Source: Flavimarina sp. Hel_I_48
GTDB lineage: Bacteria; Bacteroidota; Bacteroidia; Flavobacteriales; Flavobacteriaceae
Direction of reading: 5' to 3'
NCBI RefSeq assembly: GCF_000733945.1
Contig: NZ_JPOL01000002.1
Location: 1,799,001-1,863,000, forward strand
Length of the DNA: 64,000 nucleotides
A model generated the notes under the pieces. It made no database searches. It was not told the origin of the DNA and saw only the letters and a list, made by a program, of their open reading frames with translations. A program made the position numbers and the translations under genes. Positions within the stretch are counted from its first letter, which is position 1; the number at the start of each line of letters is the position of its first letter. Of the stretch, positions 1 to 8,850 are shown one piece after another.

Positions 1-1
1 C

Positions 2-385
2 GAACTTTTTAATACCCTAGGCTTTTATATTGGAACACCCGTGACCCCTAATGAGGCAAATGTTCTACAATCTGCCTATGAAGGACCCTATTCCCAACTT
101 ACTAGTTTTACTACGATTTCTTCGGTTTCAGATTACTTTCTTGAATCTGGCGACTTTGTCAAACTTGAAAATATCACGCTTGGATATACGGTAGATCTTA
201 AAGAAGGATTCGCAAATTCTTTGAGAATATATGCTTCTGCCAATAATGTTGCCACATTTACCAATTTTTCAGGAGGGGACCCAGATTCTTATCCATTTAA
301 TGGACTATACCCAGGTATAAATTCCAGTAGGCAATATTATCCTTCCACAACACAAATTGTATTTGGATTTGATTTCAACTTTTAA
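2..385 (+). CDS. SusC/RagA-type TonB-dependent receptor, C-terminal end (partial)
   Basis: The frame is open from base 2 to the TAA at 383-385 and gives about 127 residues of a protein whose start lies outside the window. The sequence has the look of the last strands of a SusC/RagA outer-membrane barrel: an ESGDFVKLENITLGYTV stretch, a SLRIYASANNV strand, a GGDPDS loop, and an aromatic C-terminus (FGFDFNF) typical of barrels inserted by the BAM machinery. A SusD-like gene follows after 10 bases, which is the canonical susC-susD order. It would import oligosaccharides across the outer membrane. Substrate cannot be judged from this fragment. Confidence 0.85.
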   Translation, partial: ELFNTLGFYIGTPVTPNEANVLQSAYEGPYSQLTSFTTISSVSDYFLESGDFVKLENITLGYTVDLKEGFANSLRIYASANNVATFTNFSGGDPDSYPFNGLYPGINSSRQYYPSTTQIVFGFDFNF

Positions 386-395
386 AATTTACACA

Positions 396-2096
396 ATGAA
401 GAATAATACCAGAACATATATAGGATTGTTGCTATTTACAATAGTTAGTTTGATCAGTTGTACAAATCTTGAAGAAGAACTGTATGACCGGGTAACTTCT
501 GAGAATTTTATACAAACCAAAGAAGATGTATATCGTACGTTCTTGCGCTCTTTTGAACATGGTTACTGGACTGTACAGGGTGATCAATATGATATGCAGG
601 AGAACACCGGAGACCAGTTAATGACAGCTACACGTGGTGCAGATTGGTTTGACGGAGGGAAGTACATCAGGTTGCACAACCATGAATGGAACACTGATGA
701 TGGTTTTGTAGAGGGAGGGTGGAAAAACCTATATACAGGGATAGTTTTAGCTACAAACTCTTTAGAAGACATACAGGCTCTGGATCCCTCAAGTGTGAAA
801 ATGAGCGAAGAGGAAAGATCTGAGTTAGTTTCTGAACTGAGAATTTTAAGAGCATGGTATTATCTCCGTCTGTTTGATTTCTACAGGAATATACAACTAA
901 TCACAGCGGTCAAGGGAGAAACCGAAGCAGTTGCTCAATCTACGCCAAAGGAAACTTTTGATTTTATTGAAAATGAAATTTTAGAATCGGTTCCGGCCTT
1001 GTTTGCAAAAGGAGATCCAGGAACAGAGAATTTTGATGGGCGATGGACAAAGGCAGCGGCTATGACACTTCTTTCCAGATTATATTTAAATGCAGAAGTA
1101 TATATAGGAGAGGCTAAATATGAGCAGTGTGCTACTATAACACAAGATATAGTAGATGGGAAATATGGTTCCTACGGTATTGAAGAGCGATGGGATGCTC
1201 CGTTTGATTATGACAATAATTCAAGTAAAGAAACCCTATTTGCATTTCCGGGATCTTTCACGCGCACACACTGGCATTATTCAAGTGGCATGTTCTGGTG
1301 GCAGTTTCCCGCAAACATAAATTTGTATTTCAATTTTACCGCATTTGGTAATTCAAACCCCAAATATGCTTTACAACCGGGTAAGGATCTAGAGGGTAAT
1401 GAATATGCCTTCCCATTAGGGAAACCATTTGTGAAGTTTGAAAAATATCCTGACGACGTAAGGCTTATAAAATATAAAAATACAGGTCTCTCCTCTCGTG
1501 AAGGCATGTTTCTGTACGGCTACCTTCCCTACAATGATGGCTCAGAAGTCTTAATGTCCAAGGATGGTTCCTATAAACTATACTTAAGGGATCAAGTAGG
1601 ACAGTTCAATGATCTTGAACCAGAGCAAGAGTTACAAGGTGCTTCTACTATGCTCACCGCTGATGAAAATTCAGGTGTAAGGCTTGTAAAATATCCTTTT
1701 TATTCAGACGACTCACCAAATAGAATAGAACCAGATTTTGTTGAAATGCGTTTAGCAGAAGTGTACTACACCCTGGCGGAATGTAGGTTTAGAGAAGGTA
1801 ATTTAGCTGAAGCCGCAAACCTATTGAACCTTGTAAGAAGCAGGTATTATCCTGAAGGTTCTCAAAGTCTTTACGAGGCTGGTGAGTTGAATGAAGTAGA
1901 ACTTTTAGATGCCTGGGGTAGCGAGTTTTTAGGAGAAGGCCGTCGTAGAATTGACCTTATTCGATTTGGCAAATTTACAACAGGGGCCTGGTGGGATAAA
2001 GAATCAGATGGTGGAGATGATCATCTTGAGGTTTTTCCACTTTCTGAAAACACTTTGAATGTCAATCCTCAACTTGTTCAAAATCCCGGTTATTGA
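396..2096 (+). CDS. RagB/SusD family nutrient-uptake outer membrane lipoprotein
   Basis: 566 residues. The N-terminus MKNNTRTYIGLLLF has a lipoprotein signal with a lipobox ending in SLISC (Cys at about residue 22), so the protein should be lipid-anchored at the cell surface and form the lid over the SusC barrel encoded just upstream. Family features are the SELRILRAWYYLRLFDFYRN helix early in the protein, the EMRLAEVYYTLAECRFREGN TPR-like helix near residue 450, and the C-terminal GEGRRRIDLIRFGKF segment followed by a PLSENTLNVNPQLVQNPGY-type ending. I chose ATG 396 because an upstream in-frame TTG (357) would add residues before the signal peptide and overlap susC. Ligand specificity is not readable. 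Confidence 0.9.
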   Translation: MKNNTRTYIGLLLFTIVSLISCTNLEEELYDRVTSENFIQTKEDVYRTFLRSFEHGYWTVQGDQYDMQENTGDQLMTATRGADWFDGGKYIRLHNHEWNTDDGFVEGGWKNLYTGIVLATNSLEDIQALDPSSVKMSEEERSELVSELRILRAWYYLRLFDFYRNIQLITAVKGETEAVAQSTPKETFDFIENEILESVPALFAKGDPGTENFDGRWTKAAAMTLLSRLYLNAEVYIGEAKYEQCATITQDIVDGKYGSYGIEERWDAPFDYDNNSSKETLFAFPGSFTRTHWHYSSGMFWWQFPANINLYFNFTAFGNSNPKYALQPGKDLEGNEYAFPLGKPFVKFEKYPDDVRLIKYKNTGLSSREGMFLYGYLPYNDGSEVLMSKDGSYKLYLRDQVGQFNDLEPEQELQGASTMLTADENSGVRLVKYPFYSDDSPNRIEPDFVEMRLAEVYYTLAECRFREGNLAEAANLLNLVRSRYYPEGSQSLYEAGELNEVELLDAWGSEFLGEGRRRIDLIRFGKFTTGAWWDKESDGGDDHLEVFPLSENTLNVNPQLVQNPGY

Positions 2097-2130
2097 TTAC
2101 AGCATCTGATAATAATTAAATAAATCCCAC

Positions 2131-2922
2131 ATGAAAAAGTTCATTAGCACTATTGAAAATATGAGATATGGAATATTTAAAAGGTACCTGTTTGGCTTCT
2201 GTTTTTTATTAATCTTACTTACGGGATGTACAGATGATGATACTTTAGATGAGAGGCTGCCTACAATAGACGTTGAAGGTATAGAGATGAATGAAATAAA
2301 AGAGACTCCATCAACTGAAGAAGGTTTTATACTTAAAATGATAATCGCAGACAATGCCGGTCTTTTGAAGTACAAAATTGAAGTTGATTCAGCTAGTGCT
2401 GAGGTTTTCACTTTTGAAAACTCTGATCTTCAGTATAAATTAGAACATGCTGATATATCCCTTGAAAACCTCTCTACTAACTACTTGTATGATGTTAAAA
2501 TAATTGTAGATGATATCAATTCAAATTCTTCGATTTTTGAATTTAAATTGAGAATAAATGATTTTCAAAAATATGATTATCTTGGCTTGGTAGGTGATGC
2601 TACAACTGCAGGTTGGAATCCTGGTGCTTCAGCAGAAATGGTACAAGATCCCAGCGATCCCGCTATATTTACCTACGAGGGCTCTCTAAAATCAACAGGT
2701 GAAGGAGCTCTTAAAATCGCAACCTTTTTAGGGGATTGGTGTGACGGAGAATGGTTATATGCACCTCAACCCAATCAAAATATTGAAGCATCTGCCGGCT
2801 TTGTCATTAACGGATGTGGCGGGCCAGATGACAAATGGCAGGTTACTGAAGAAACCGAAGGTAATTACTTAATAACCGTCAATTTGAGAGCGAAAACTAT
2901 AGATTTTCAGAAACAAGACTAG
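2131..2922 (+). CDS. SusE/SusF-like outer membrane lipoprotein
   Basis: 263 residues with a hydrophobic signal and lipobox (ILLTGC, Cys at about residue 33). A DUF5019/SusE-like beta-sandwich region (about 45-145) is followed by a C-terminal module (about 150-262) with the pattern YLGLVGDATTAGWN ... GALKIATFLGDWCDGEWLYA ... GNYLITVNLRAKTIDF, as in the C-terminal glycan-binding domain of the SusF/SusE family. Position after susD and before GH43 fits a surface glycan-binding protein. The start is uncertain: ATG 2131 gives ten extra residues before a second ATG at 2161, which leaves a more typical lipoprotein signal (MRYGIFKRYLFGF). Confidence 0.8.
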   Translation: MKKFISTIENMRYGIFKRYLFGFCFLLILLTGCTDDDTLDERLPTIDVEGIEMNEIKETPSTEEGFILKMIIADNAGLLKYKIEVDSASAEVFTFENSDLQYKLEHADISLENLSTNYLYDVKIIVDDINSNSSIFEFKLRINDFQKYDYLGLVGDATTAGWNPGASAEMVQDPSDPAIFTYEGSLKSTGEGALKIATFLGDWCDGEWLYAPQPNQNIEASAGFVINGCGGPDDKWQVTEETEGNYLITVNLRAKTIDFQKQD

Positions 2923-2928
2923 GTATTT

Positions 2929-4002
2929 ATGATTAGCACATCTTTTAAAATAGTTCTATACTTTTTTTTATCTGTCTTTACTTTTGGCAATTCACAACAT
3001 AATCATCAAGACAATACAAAGGAGCGACAACAAAGCACGTTCCAAAATCCAATTTTAGATTCTGGTGCAGATCCCTATAGCGTATTTGTAGACGGGTATT
3101 ATTATTACACAAATACAAGTGGTAATAAAATAACGCTATGGAAAACAAAAAACCTTGCTAACCTTAGAGAAGCAGAATCCCAAACAGTATGGACACCGCC
3201 CGCTGGGACAAACTATAGTAAGGAAATCTGGGCGCCAGAAATACATTATATCAATAATATCTGGTATGTCTATTTTGCTGCGGATGATGGAGACAATAAA
3301 AACCACCGCATGTATGTTTTAGAAAACAAATCTAAAGATGCACTGCATGGCACTTGGGATCTTAAAGGCAAAATTGCCGCCTACCCAGATCGATGGGCCA
3401 TTGATGGTAACGTTTTTGAGTTTAACAATGCCTTATATATGGTATGGTCAGGATGGGAAGGTCATACAAACGGACAGCAGAATATTTATATCGCCAAAAT
3501 GAAAAACCCGTGGACCATTGAGGGAGATAGGGTTTTGATTTCACAACCTACATACACTTGGGAAAAACAGGGAGATTTAGATGATCCCAACAACCCTCCA
3601 CACGTGAATGTAAACGAAGGCCCTCAATATCTAGAGCACAATGGCAATAAGTTTATAATATTTTCAGCAAATGGATGCTGGACCGACTATTATTCCCTGG
3701 GAATGCTCAAATTTACCGGTAACGATTTATTAGATCCCGCTGCATGGGAAAAGCACCCTAAACCTATCTTTGTAAAATCTGAAGAGAATTCGGTTTACGC
3801 ACCTGGACATAATTCGTTCTTTAAATCTCCTGACGGAAAAGAGGATTGGATTTTATATCATGCCAATGCAAACCCCGGAGATGGTTGTGGCGGAAAACGA
3901 TCTCCACGCATGCAGCAAATTAAATGGAATACAGATGGAAGCCCTGATTTTGGGATTCCCGTTTCAGAAAAATCAATTTTAGAAATACCTTCTCAATTAT
4001 AA
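2929..4002 (+). CDS. Glycoside hydrolase family 43 protein (arabinofuranosidase/xylosidase-like)
   Basis: 357 residues with an N-terminal hydrophobic segment (about 5-22) as a secretion signal. It is a five-bladed-propeller GH43-type enzyme. The expected acidic triad is present: D48 in GADPYSV, D159 in AIDGNV and E230 in NEGPQ. A KEIWAPEIHYINNIWYVYF strand and a C-terminal SVYAPGHNSFFKSPDG segment are also typical. GH43 enzymes act mainly on alpha-L-arabinofuranosyl or beta-D-xylosyl linkages; the exact activity is not deducible. It starts 6 bases after the SusE-like gene and ends 4 bases before the next hydrolase, so it is part of the same operon. Confidence 0.85.
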   Translation: MISTSFKIVLYFFLSVFTFGNSQHNHQDNTKERQQSTFQNPILDSGADPYSVFVDGYYYYTNTSGNKITLWKTKNLANLREAESQTVWTPPAGTNYSKEIWAPEIHYINNIWYVYFAADDGDNKNHRMYVLENKSKDALHGTWDLKGKIAAYPDRWAIDGNVFEFNNALYMVWSGWEGHTNGQQNIYIAKMKNPWTIEGDRVLISQPTYTWEKQGDLDDPNNPPHVNVNEGPQYLEHNGNKFIIFSANGCWTDYYSLGMLKFTGNDLLDPAAWEKHPKPIFVKSEENSVYAPGHNSFFKSPDGKEDWILYHANANPGDGCGGKRSPRMQQIKWNTDGSPDFGIPVSEKSILEIPSQL

Positions 4003-4006
4003 AAAG

Positions 4007-5068
4007 ATGACAAAACGATATCTAGTAGTTTTTATATTTAGCCTGAGCCTGTTAAACATTTCAGCTCAACAGCGCTGGAGCAAAGAAAAAGCAGATTCCT
4101 GGTACGCAGCGCACGACTGGATCACAGGCGCTAATTTTGTTCCCAGTACGGCAATAAATCAGCTCGAGATGTGGCAGAAAGACACTTTTGATCCCGAAAC
4201 TATAGACCGCGAACTTGGTTATGCCGAAAACATAGATTTCAATACTATGCGTGTCTATCTACATAGCTTAGCCTACAAAGCAGATCCTGAAGAATTTAAA
4301 AAACGCGTCGACACCTATTTAGGCATAGCTGATAAACATAATATTAAGACCATATTCGTCATTTTTGACGATGTATGGAAAGCCGAGCCGAAAATAGGAA
4401 AACAGCCTGATCCTAAACCAGGAACTCACAATTCAGGATGGGTTCAGGACCCTGGCTATCCCGCATCTAAAGAAGAAAGTAATTTTCCAGAATTGAAAAA
4501 ATATGTTCAGGACATTATTGGCACTTTTAAAAATGATGAGCGCGTATTGTTCTGGGATCTCTATAACGAACCAGGCAATAATGGGAAAAATACCGAGAGT
4601 CTTCCACTTTTAAAGCAGGTCTTTGCCTGGGCACGGGAGATAGACCCATCGCAACCATTATCTGTAGGTTTGTGGGACTGGAGCTTTACCGAACTTAATG
4701 CATACCAGGCACAAAACTCAGATATTATTACCTATCACGATTATGAAAACCCAGAATGGCACAAAAGGGTTATCCAGCTTTTAAAAGCTCACGACCGCCC
4801 TATGATCTGTACAGAATATATGGCCAGAACTCGCGATAGCAGGTTTTCAAATACACTTCCCATGCTTGCCGAATATAAAATAGGTGCCATAAACTGGGGA
4901 TTGGTCAAGGGGAAAAGCAATACGATCTATGCCTGGGATACTCCTATTGGTTCTGGCGAAGAACCTATAGAATGGTTTCATGATATTTTCAGAAAAGATG
5001 GGACTCCTTATCGAGAGGATGAGGTAAATCTCATTAAAAAACTGAATGAGGAGAATAACAACAATTAA
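4007..5068 (+). CDS. Clan GH-A glycoside hydrolase (GH5/GH2-TIM-barrel-like)
   Basis: 353 residues with an N-terminal signal peptide (MTKRYLVVFIFSLSLL...ISAQ). The body is a single TIM barrel: a GANFVPSTAINQLEMWQ strand, a NFNTMRVYLHSL-like beta-2 region, FWDLYNEPGN with the probable acid/base E188, and ICTEYMART with the probable nucleophile E270. The spacing and NEP motif mark clan GH-A. Relatives are often labelled cellulase-family or 1,4-beta-xylanase, but the substrate is not established from sequence. It is the last gene of the first PUL and lies 4 bases after GH43. No clear terminator follows. Confidence 0.75.
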   Translation: MTKRYLVVFIFSLSLLNISAQQRWSKEKADSWYAAHDWITGANFVPSTAINQLEMWQKDTFDPETIDRELGYAENIDFNTMRVYLHSLAYKADPEEFKKRVDTYLGIADKHNIKTIFVIFDDVWKAEPKIGKQPDPKPGTHNSGWVQDPGYPASKEESNFPELKKYVQDIIGTFKNDERVLFWDLYNEPGNNGKNTESLPLLKQVFAWAREIDPSQPLSVGLWDWSFTELNAYQAQNSDIITYHDYENPEWHKRVIQLLKAHDRPMICTEYMARTRDSRFSNTLPMLAEYKIGAINWGLVKGKSNTIYAWDTPIGSGEEPIEWFHDIFRKDGTPYREDEVNLIKKLNEENNNN

Positions 5069-5438
5069 CGCTCTATTTCTTAAAATTTAAGCGAATTTTG
5101 AACCAATTTCTGGCATTTTCATTCGTTTTTGGACGTTTCCCTGCGGGTCGGGCTTTACGTTGCAATCTTTTTCCCCGTACCTCACAAAAAGGATTTCCAC
5201 TGCAATCCCTAACGCAAACCCGTTTTCAAATCATAGGATCGTTTTTGGCAAATTGCAAACCAAATATGGCAAGTTCAACGGAAGAAAATTTTTATAATTC
5301 TGATAACGGATATAAAGATATTTTTTAAGTAAGTAATACTTTTAAATAATCAATTTTCCACTTGTGCTCAATGACAATCCGTGTTGTAAAAAAAACTTAA
5401 TATCTTGGGACTTTAGAATTTTCGGCACTAATGGAATT
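5069..5438. other. Non-coding stretch between the PUL and dsbD
   Basis: 370 bases between the convergent ends of the GH-A hydrolase and dsbD. It contains one copy of the hairpin repeat (5126-5216) and otherwise AT-rich sequence. An open frame across it translates the repeat itself and has no plausible start context or recognisable protein, so I do not call a gene. No clear intrinsic terminator was found. Confidence 0.6.
5126..5216 (-). repeat. Hairpin repeat, copy A (reverse orientation)
   Basis: Read on the minus strand this begins TGCGTTAGGGATTGCAGTGG, continues with AATCCTTTTTGTGAGG, then GAAAAAGATTGCAACG, and ends in GTAAAGCCCGACCCGCAGG and GAAACGTCC. The same order of blocks appears at 10122-10232 and 10424-10515. 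The central AATCCTTTTTGT and AAAAAGATT arms are near-complementary and can form a hairpin. It lies downstream of two convergent genes. No transposase is attached. Confidence 0.8.
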
Positions 5439-7421
5439 TTACTTTTGATAACTCTTTATCCCCTCTTTTAACCAGTCTAAATACGATTCTATATCGGGAT
5501 CGTAAGCAGTGGGCTGATTTAGGTTTTCACCATTGTTATCGATCAGCACGTAGTACGGCTGCGCATTGGCTTTATAATGTTTGATCTGAAAATCGCTCCA
5601 CTTGTTTCCTACGGTCTCTATCTCTTTTCCGGTGGTTTCCGAGACATACTGCTGGCTTTCCGGTAGCTCCTTTTTATCATCAACGTATAGGGAAATCAAT
5701 ACGACGTCATTCCTTAAAACCTGTAAAACCTGTGGGTCTGGCCACACGCGCTCTTCCATCTTACGGCAGTTCACGCAGGCATATCCAGTAAAATCGAGCA
5801 TTACGGGTTTATTCTGGCTTTTGGCGTATGCCATGCCCTCCTTATAATCTTTAAAGGTAATAATATCCAAAGGGCCCAATTCTGCATTTGGTGGGATTTC
5901 AACAGATGCGTTATTGCCTCCTTGTGAATTTCCCACGCCATAAGGGGACTCACTATATTGCATGGGTGGAGGAAAACCACTGATCCATTGCAAAGGTGCC
6001 CCCCAAAGTCCTGGGATCATATAAACTACAAAGGCTAGAACAAAAAGGCCCAGACTTAATCTTCCAACTGAAATATGTGGCAACGGACTATCGTGTGGAA
6101 GCGTTATTTTTCCGAATAAATACAAAGCCAGACTACTAAAAATAGCTATCCATATAGCTAGAAATGTCTCCCGCTCCAGTAAATGTAATTGCAATACGAG
6201 ATCGGCATTGCTCAAAAACTTAAATGCAAAGGCAAGTTCCAGAAAACCCAAAACCACTTTTACCGTATTCAGCCAGCCACCAGATTGTGGCAAAGTGTTT
6301 AACCATCCCGGAAATGCGGCAAATAACGCAAAGGGCAATGCGATTGCAGAAGAGAAGCCAAGCATCCCTACAATAGGTGCTATCCCACCGGTAGATGCTG
6401 CTTTGACAAGTAAAGTCCCTACAATAGGCCCCGTACATGAAAAAGAGACAATGGCCAAGGCCAGCGCCATAAAGAAAATGCCAATAAACCCGCCACGATC
6501 TGCCTGTGAATCAATTTTATTTGCCCAGGAATTGGGTAACATTATCTCAAATGCCCCCAGAAACGAGCATGCAAAAATCACGAGCAGTGCAAAAAAGATG
6601 AGGTTGAACCAGACGTTTGTAGAAAGCGCATTGAGTGCATCAGCTCCAAAGATCGCCGTAACTACAGAACCTAAAATAACGTAGATCAAGATGATAAAAA
6701 AACCGTAAGACAAGGCATTTTTTATTCCGCTTGCCCGGCTTTTGCTCTGCTTGGTAAAGAAACTAACCGTCATGGGAATCATAGGAAACACACAGGGCGT
6801 AAGCAAAGCTGCAAAACCGCCTAAAAAACTGAGAATAAAAACACTCCAGAGATTGCCGTCACCCTCCTTTATCACTTCGGTCTCTTTAGAATCATCTTGA
6901 ATATTATCAGAAGAAACAGAAGGTTTTGAATCTGTATTTTCGCTAGGCCCAGCAGTAGGTTCTTCTAAAATTGAAACCTGAAAAGATTCGGTTTTAGGGG
7001 GAAGGCACTGAGTATCATTACAGACCATAAATTCTACTGAAAAATCTATAGTTCGCGCCATATCTTTATTAAGCAGGATAAATTGCTGTGTAAAAAGGGC
7101 GGTATTATCAAAATACTTAATGGGCATTTCAAAAATGGGGTCGTCCACAATATGGCCTTCGGGTTCTTTAACCTCCTCTACAAGCTCATATCCTTCACTT
7201 TTCTCAAAAAGAAACGTTGTAGGAATAGGACCTCCGTCTTCAACATTTTGGGAATATAAATGCCACCCCGGTTGAATAGCTGCCGTTATATTTAATAAAA
7301 AATGATCATCTCCGGCTGTCTTCTCAATAGATGTTGTCCAACGTACAGGATCATAGATTTGCGCATATGACAATTCCACAATAAATAGTGCGCAGATTGC
7401 AAATAAAAGTTTCCTCATCAT
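5439..7421 (-). CDS. dsbD: Thiol:disulfide interchange protein DsbD
   Basis: 660 residues, inner-membrane electron conduit that passes reducing power from cytoplasmic thioredoxin to periplasmic proteins. A signal peptide (to about residue 22) precedes a periplasmic DsbD-alpha-like domain (about 25-150), a multi-span membrane domain (about 190-460) with the paired cysteines C210 (TPCVFPMIPM) and C329 (FSCTGPIVG), and a C-terminal thioredoxin-like domain with C549-VN-C552. All three redox pairs expected of the family are therefore accounted for except that I did not verify the N-terminal pair. Three possible starts abut (TTG 7424, ATG 7421, ATG 7418). A -7-like TACTTTTG on the minus strand (7433-7440) sits about 12 bases upstream, without a good -33 element. 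Confidence 0.93.
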   Translation of the reverse strand: MMRKLLFAICALFIVELSYAQIYDPVRWTTSIEKTAGDDHFLLNITAAIQPGWHLYSQNVEDGGPIPTTFLFEKSEGYELVEEVKEPEGHIVDDPIFEMPIKYFDNTALFTQQFILLNKDMARTIDFSVEFMVCNDTQCLPPKTESFQVSILEEPTAGPSENTDSKPSVSSDNIQDDSKETEVIKEGDGNLWSVFILSFLGGFAALLTPCVFPMIPMTVSFFTKQSKSRASGIKNALSYGFFIILIYVILGSVVTAIFGADALNALSTNVWFNLIFFALLVIFACSFLGAFEIMLPNSWANKIDSQADRGGFIGIFFMALALAIVSFSCTGPIVGTLLVKAASTGGIAPIVGMLGFSSAIALPFALFAAFPGWLNTLPQSGGWLNTVKVVLGFLELAFAFKFLSNADLVLQLHLLERETFLAIWIAIFSSLALYLFGKITLPHDSPLPHISVGRLSLGLFVLAFVVYMIPGLWGAPLQWISGFPPPMQYSESPYGVGNSQGGNNASVEIPPNAELGPLDIITFKDYKEGMAYAKSQNKPVMLDFTGYACVNCRKMEERVWPDPQVLQVLRNDVVLISLYVDDKKELPESQQYVSETTGKEIETVGNKWSDFQIKHYKANAQPYYVLIDNNGENLNQPTAYDPDIESYLDWLKEGIKSYQK

Positions 7422-7674
7422 CAATTTTATTTCAAAAGTATTTTAAAAACAACTTTTGCTAGAAGTTCTCCCTATTTATTAAGAATGCAAATTTAGCGAT
7501 AACTAATTTGTCAATATTATAAGATCGTATTTAAATCTGAAGGGAAAGTAAGCCAAAAGTATGGGGCACTATAACTAATGAATGAAGGATGCTGGTGGAT
7601 AGAAGTTCAAAAGATTGTAGCTACCTTTTAAAGATATAGAATGTCCTGAAGCTATATAAAAGTGGAATTTCTAT

Positions 7675-7707
7675 AAACAAAAAAAGCCCTTCTTTCGAAG
7701 AGCTTTT
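7675..7707 (-). terminator. Intrinsic terminator of tRNA-Asp
   Basis: On the minus strand AAAAGC-T-CTTC, a GAAA tetraloop, then GAAG-G-GCTTTT form a hairpin with one internal mismatch, followed by a T tract. It begins 4 bases after the tRNA 3' end. Confidence 0.85.
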
Positions 7708-7710
7708 AAG

Positions 7711-7784
7711 CGGTCTGGACGGGACTCGAACCCGCGACCCCATGCGTGACAGGCATGTATTCTAACCAACTGAACTACCAGACC
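7711..7784 (-). tRNA. tRNA-Asp (anticodon GTC)
   Basis: 74-nt cloverleaf on the minus strand. The acceptor arms GGTCTGG and CCAGACC pair fully; the D arm (GTTCAGTTGGTTAGAA), the anticodon loop CTGTCAC with GTC, and the T loop GGTTCGAGTCC are all standard. The discriminator is G and CCA is not encoded. A consensus promoter lies upstream and an intrinsic terminator immediately downstream, so it is a single-gene transcription unit. Confidence 0.97.
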
Positions 7785-7827
7785 AAAATTTCAATCTGCA
7801 AGAGCGCCTATTGCTTTCTTGCGGGTG

Positions 7828-7858
7828 CAAATATAGCTTCTTTTTATAAGTGCACAAA
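7828..7858 (-). promoter_or_regulatory. Bacteroidota-type promoter for tRNA-Asp
   Basis: Minus strand TTTG (7858-7855), 19-base spacer, TATATTTG (7835-7828). This matches the known Bacteroidota primary-sigma consensus (TTTG, N17-23, TAnnTTTG) exactly. Transcription would start near 7821, about 37 bases before the mature tRNA. Confidence 0.85.
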
Positions 7859-7880
7859 CAATTTTCGACAAATTTTTATT

Positions 7881-8810
7881 TTATAAAAATTTACGTCGTT
7901 CAACTAAAAAGGAACTCAGTATAGGAGCAAAACCTTTATTGATATCCGCAGCTATATAGCTAATGTTATACTGTGCACAACGTAACTTCAACCCTTCAAA
8001 ATATTCAGAAACCGCTTTTTTATAATTTGATTTCACCGTATCTGCATATATATTGACATGATTTCCAGTTTCAGTATCTATAAATCGTTTAGGTGCGTTA
8101 TCAAATTCAAAATTGAGCTCGCTATCACCATCATAGGTATGAAATACCACGACTTCATGTTTATTATATTTTAAATGCTGTAAGGCTTCAAAAACACGGT
8201 CCCGTGCAAGTTCATTTTGAAAAAGATCACTGAATAAAAAGACAAGGGACCGCCTTTTGAGTTTTTCGGCAATAAGATGGAGATTGGAATGCGTTGCGGT
8301 TTTTACCTGCTCCGGATTACTCAGCAGCGTTTTATTCAACTGATCAAGTAACATATAACGGTGCCGGTCACTCCCCTTCTCTGGCGCATAGTATTCAAAT
8401 TCTTCGCCGTAGACGCTCAAACCTACTGCATCACGCTGTTTTTTCATAAGATGCATTACCGCAGCTGAAGCAAGTACCGCAAAGGCCATTTTGTTAGGTC
8501 GGTTGAGATCTACTTCCTTCAGCAGGGGATAGTGCATAGAACTACTGTTATCTAATATAAGATGACAGCGCAGATTCGTCTCTTCTTCGTAACGCTTGGT
8601 GTATAACTTATCAGTACGCGCAAAGAGCTTCCAGTCGATATGCTTTGTGCCTTCGCCCTTGTTATAAACTTTATGTTCGGCAAATTCAGCAGAAAAACCA
8701 TGAAACGGACTTTTATGCATTCCCGAAATAAAACCCTCTACCACCTGCCCCGCAAGCAATTCCAGATTGTTGAATCCTGATATGCTGTTGAGTTGTGCCT
8801 GAAAATCCAT
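7881..8810 (-). CDS. DUF58 domain-containing protein
   Basis: 309 residues, cytoplasmic by composition. It has the DUF58 signature GEGTKHIDWKLFARTDKLY near residues 52-71 and a following von Willebrand A-like fold with a DNSSSM MIDAS-type motif (about 88-93). DUF58 proteins usually sit with MoxR ATPases and BatA/BatB membrane proteins; none of those partners is adjacent here. Function is unknown; a chaperone-like or complex-assembly role is assumed for the family. ATG start, with no detectable promoter or operon partner. Confidence 0.85.
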   Translation of the reverse strand: MDFQAQLNSISGFNNLELLAGQVVEGFISGMHKSPFHGFSAEFAEHKVYNKGEGTKHIDWKLFARTDKLYTKRYEEETNLRCHLILDNSSSMHYPLLKEVDLNRPNKMAFAVLASAAVMHLMKKQRDAVGLSVYGEEFEYYAPEKGSDRHRYMLLDQLNKTLLSNPEQVKTATHSNLHLIAEKLKRRSLVFLFSDLFQNELARDRVFEALQHLKYNKHEVVVFHTYDGDSELNFEFDNAPKRFIDTETGNHVNIYADTVKSNYKKAVSEYFEGLKLRCAQYNISYIAADINKGFAPILSSFLVERRKFL

Positions 8811-8850
8811 TTGCTAGAGGGTTTGATAACGCTTACTATGAAGCAGCAGA

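Noticed and set aside
5098..5328. A 76-codon open frame after the first PUL
   Set aside because: It translates repeat copy A and its flank, and the same repeat occurs twice more without this frame; no family resemblance.
6208..6684. A 158-codon frame opposite dsbD
   Set aside because: It is antisense to the conserved DsbD membrane domain and resembles no protein family.
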